Positions 7,570-9,019 of a DNA stretch of 9,019 nt are shown here, piece by piece; the stretch's first letter is position 1, and every line of letters begins with the position of its first letter. Position numbers and translations under genes: made by a program. The notes under the pieces were generated by a model. The model worked only from the letters and a program-made list of their open reading frames with translations, ran no database searches and was not told the origin of the DNA. Source of the stretch: Gammaproteobacteria bacterium (GTDB taxonomy: Bacteria > Pseudomonadota > Gammaproteobacteria > Pseudomonadales > Pseudohongiellaceae); contig DMJN01000176.1 in NCBI GenBank assembly GCA_003451715.1, positions 1-9,019 on the forward strand. Reading direction: 5' to 3'.

Positions 7570-7612
7570 AAAGCCCTCGTTCCTTACCCAAGGACCGAGG
7601 GCTTTCTATTTT
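7570..7612 (+). terminator. Strong intrinsic terminator between the lipase-like and dienelactone-hydrolase-like genes
   Basis: AAAGCCCTCG (7570-7579) pairs with CGAGGGCTTT (7596-7605). Past one mismatch, TCCTT (7581-7585) pairs with AAGGA (7590-7594), leaving an ACCC loop. A CTATTTT tract follows. The hairpin ends only about 22 bases before the Shine-Dalgarno of the next gene. It either ends the upstream transcript or sits within the leader of the downstream one. Confidence 0.8.
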
Positions 7613-7627
7613 GTCTCTACCTATCAA

Positions 7628-7633
7628 AAGGAG
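7628..7633 (+). promoter_or_regulatory. Ribosome binding site AAGGAG that fixes the 7641 start
   Basis: AAGGAG stands 7 bases before ATG 7641, an ideal distance. A nearer ATG at 7636 is in another frame and only two bases from the site, so it should not compete. A longer reading from TTG 7611 would place this site inside the coding region. Confidence 0.85.
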
Positions 7634-7640
7634 ACATGCC

Positions 7641-8420
7641 ATGTCCGATCAAGAACCGGCTGCCAACCCAGCCTTCACCAGTGAAGTTATCTACCAACTG
7701 CCCTATAACGGGGAGATTCGAGAGGGAATCGTCTTCGGTGACGAGACGCAAACTCTTGATATCTACTATCCGGAATCACAAACAGGCCCCCATGGAGTTG
7801 TGGTGTTTGTCATGGGATTTTCCGACCAGGCTTTTGGGGCTGGTAAACATCTGAAGAATCTGCCGCCCTACCAATCCTGGGCCCGATTGGTCGCCGCCAG
7901 TGGCCTGGCGGGAGTGCTCTATACTACAGTCGAGCCGGTCAGTGATACCTTGCACTGCATCGAATACTTACAGGCCCATGCCGACGAACTCAATCTCGAA
8001 GGCAATAGTATAGGGCTCTGGGCGTGTTCCGGTAATGTACCGAACGCCATTCACTTGTTGAATTCGAAGCAGGGGATTGATTGCGCGGTGCTCAGCTACG
8101 GATTCATGCTCGATTTGAATGGATCGACTGTTGTACGCGATGCGGCTGCGCAATATTCAATGGTAAACCCTAACAGTGGTGAAGAGAGTTTTCCCGAGGC
8201 CACTGCATTGATGGTGGTCCGTGCCGGCAAGGACGAATTTGCAGGAATCAACGAAGGCATCGAGGCATTCGTCGCGGAAGGGAGGGGGAGAAACAGTAAT
8301 CTGGAATTTATTGACTACTCCGAAGGTGTGCATTCCTTCGACGTGCTCGACTCATCGCCACAATCGATCGAGATTGTGAAGCGGATGCTGCAATTCCTTG
8401 AATCCAGACTTAAGGTTTAG
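7641..8420 (+). CDS. Dienelactone-hydrolase-like alpha/beta hydrolase, cytoplasmic
   Basis: This 259-residue protein has no signal peptide or membrane segment. An alpha/beta-hydrolase core is visible: strand HGVVVFVMGF at 51-60, IGLWACSGNVP at 124-134 as the nucleophile-elbow region, strand ATALMVVRAGKDEF at 187-200 with candidate acid Asp198, and His231 in EGVHSFD. The likely nucleophile is Ser130 in ACSGN, so neither of the usual glycines of GxSxG is present; neighbouring Cys129 is worth noting because dienelactone hydrolases use cysteine. The length suits the dienelactone hydrolase superfamily (about 230-260). The substrate is unknown, and ester or lactone hydrolysis is only inferred from the fold. 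The strong AAGGAG before ATG 7641 sets the start. The gene is bounded by a terminator on each side, so it is probably a single-gene unit. Confidence 0.8.
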   Translation: MSDQEPAANPAFTSEVIYQLPYNGEIREGIVFGDETQTLDIYYPESQTGPHGVVVFVMGFSDQAFGAGKHLKNLPPYQSWARLVAASGLAGVLYTTVEPVSDTLHCIEYLQAHADELNLEGNSIGLWACSGNVPNAIHLLNSKQGIDCAVLSYGFMLDLNGSTVVRDAAAQYSMVNPNSGEESFPEATALMVVRAGKDEFAGINEGIEAFVAEGRGRNSNLEFIDYSEGVHSFDVLDSSPQSIEIVKRMLQFLESRLKV

Positions 8421-8433
8421 TCAAGCAGCCAGT

Positions 8434-8471
8434 AAAAAAGGCGTCGAAGTGTTTGCTTCGACGCCTTTTTT
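8434..8471. terminator. Bidirectional intrinsic terminator between convergent genes
   Basis: GGCGTCGAAG (8440-8449) pairs perfectly with CTTCGACGCC (8456-8465) around the loop TGTTTG. Six A's precede (8434-8439) and six T's follow (8466-8471), so the structure can end transcripts on both strands. It lies 13 bases after the 259-residue hydrolase stop and 16 bases past the end of the convergent gene. Confidence 0.92.
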
Positions 8472-8487
8472 GAGAACAACTAACTGG

Positions 8488-9019
8488 TCAATTGGTTTCG
8501 TAGGTAGAAAACTGCTCTTCTCCATCGCCGTTTATCAATTCACCATATTTCTGATTATCAGTGAAGTTTAGCTTCAGGAAGGCATACACATAGGTGCCCA
8601 GTGTCCCCAGATCCTGGCCACTATTGGAAGGCAGCATATGATCTCCCTCGGCGAATTCCAGGTAGACCCTCGATGTAGAGCTATTAATCGCATCGTAAAG
8701 CAAACGCCCATGAGTTTCCGGTGGCGCAATCGTGTCTTCGGCACTGGTCACGATAAGCGTCGGAACATCGACACCGCTCAGGTCACCTTCGAAGGATTGG
8801 CCGAGTTCACAACAGTAAGGTGTCAGTGGAATAACCGCTTTAATCTGGGATCCCAACTCTTCCGCCGCGCGTAGCGAGGCGCCGCCGCCCAGCGAATGAC
8901 CCATGATGCCCACGTTACTCGTGTCGAGCTTGTTACGGATCGGGCTGTCGGGATTATCGTTCTCAGCCTTTAGGAATTCGACGCCGGCTATCAACGCATT
9001 CTTGCGTGCTTCGAGGGAG
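8488..9019 (-). CDS. PETase/cutinase-like alpha/beta hydrolase, C-terminal part (N-terminus cut by window edge)
   Basis: The reverse strand is open from the right edge to TGA at 8490-8488, showing 176 residues of the C-terminal portion. A TTG at 8994 is not a believable start, because the frame continues upstream through helix-like sequence to the edge. The triad is complete in the visible part: Ser at codon 8895-8893 in GIMGHSLGGGAS, Asp at 8736-8734 in VPTLIVTSAEDTIAPP, and His at 8640-8638 in AEGDHMLPS. The order of VPTLI, D-x-IAP, YD, YLE, the histidine loop, and a final helix ending FLKLNFTDNQKY closely follows polyester hydrolases and cutinases such as Ideonella PETase and Thermobifida cutinases. 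There is no PETase Trp before the serine (His is there, as in cutinases) and no C-terminal disulfide cysteines. Secretion is typical of the family but the N-terminus is not visible. The substrate is unproven. Confidence 0.82.
   Translation of the reverse strand, partial: SLEARKNALIAGVEFLKAENDNPDSPIRNKLDTSNVGIMGHSLGGGASLRAAEELGSQIKAVIPLTPYCCELGQSFEGDLSGVDVPTLIVTSAEDTIAPPETHGRLLYDAINSSTSRVYLEFAEGDHMLPSNSGQDLGTLGTYVYAFLKLNFTDNQKYGELINGDGEEQFSTYETN

Noticed and set aside
8992..8994. TTG at 8994 as the start of the PETase-like gene
   Set aside because: The frame stays open to the window edge and the family needs about 100 or more further residues upstream, so the gene is simply truncated by the window.
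1..9019. CRISPR arrays, tRNA or rRNA genes, insertion sequences, phage or integron signals
   Set aside because: I saw no repeat-spacer pattern, no tRNA-like folds, no transposase or integrase coding sequence, and no terminal repeats.

Overview
This 9,019-base window looks like chromosomal DNA of a marine-type gammaproteobacterium. The evidence is a TonB-dependent outer-membrane receptor, clear Shine-Dalgarno sites, sigma70-like promoters, intrinsic terminators and moderate GC. The genus cannot be read from the window. I see six protein genes, two of them cut by the window edges, and no RNA genes, insertion sequences, CRISPR arrays or integrase genes.

Layout. Positions 1-1256 (minus strand) hold the N-terminal 418 residues of a TonB-dependent receptor. 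Positions 1257-1657 are a divergent intergenic region with one plausible promoter for the receptor and two inverted repeats on the side of the next gene. Positions 1658-6170 (plus) are a tight two-gene unit: an ABC ATPase and a 1,197-residue protein that fuses two ABC-2-type permease halves to a periplasmic M1-type metallopeptidase domain. Positions 6266-7498 (plus) encode a membrane-anchored or exported alpha/beta hydrolase of the secretory-lipase kind. After two hairpins, 7641-8420 (plus) encodes a small cytoplasmic dienelactone-hydrolase-like protein with a variant nucleophile elbow. A symmetric A/T-flanked hairpin at 8434-8471 separates it from the convergent gene at 8488-9019 (minus), the C-terminal part of a PETase/cutinase-like alpha/beta hydrolase.

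How the genes may work together. The ATPase and the permease-peptidase fusion very probably form one membrane machine: one ATPase gene (acting as a homodimer) and a polypeptide carrying both membrane halves, with a zinc peptidase domain on the periplasmic face. The substrate is unknown. The divergent TonB receptor and the neighbouring hydrolases suggest, but do not prove, a role in handling peptide- or ester-containing material at the envelope.

The points most worth following are the permease-M1 fusion with its unusual zinc spacing and missing GxMEN motif, the inverted repeats in the divergent region, the terminator placed immediately before the ribosome binding site of the 7641 gene, and the PETase-like partial gene at the right edge.
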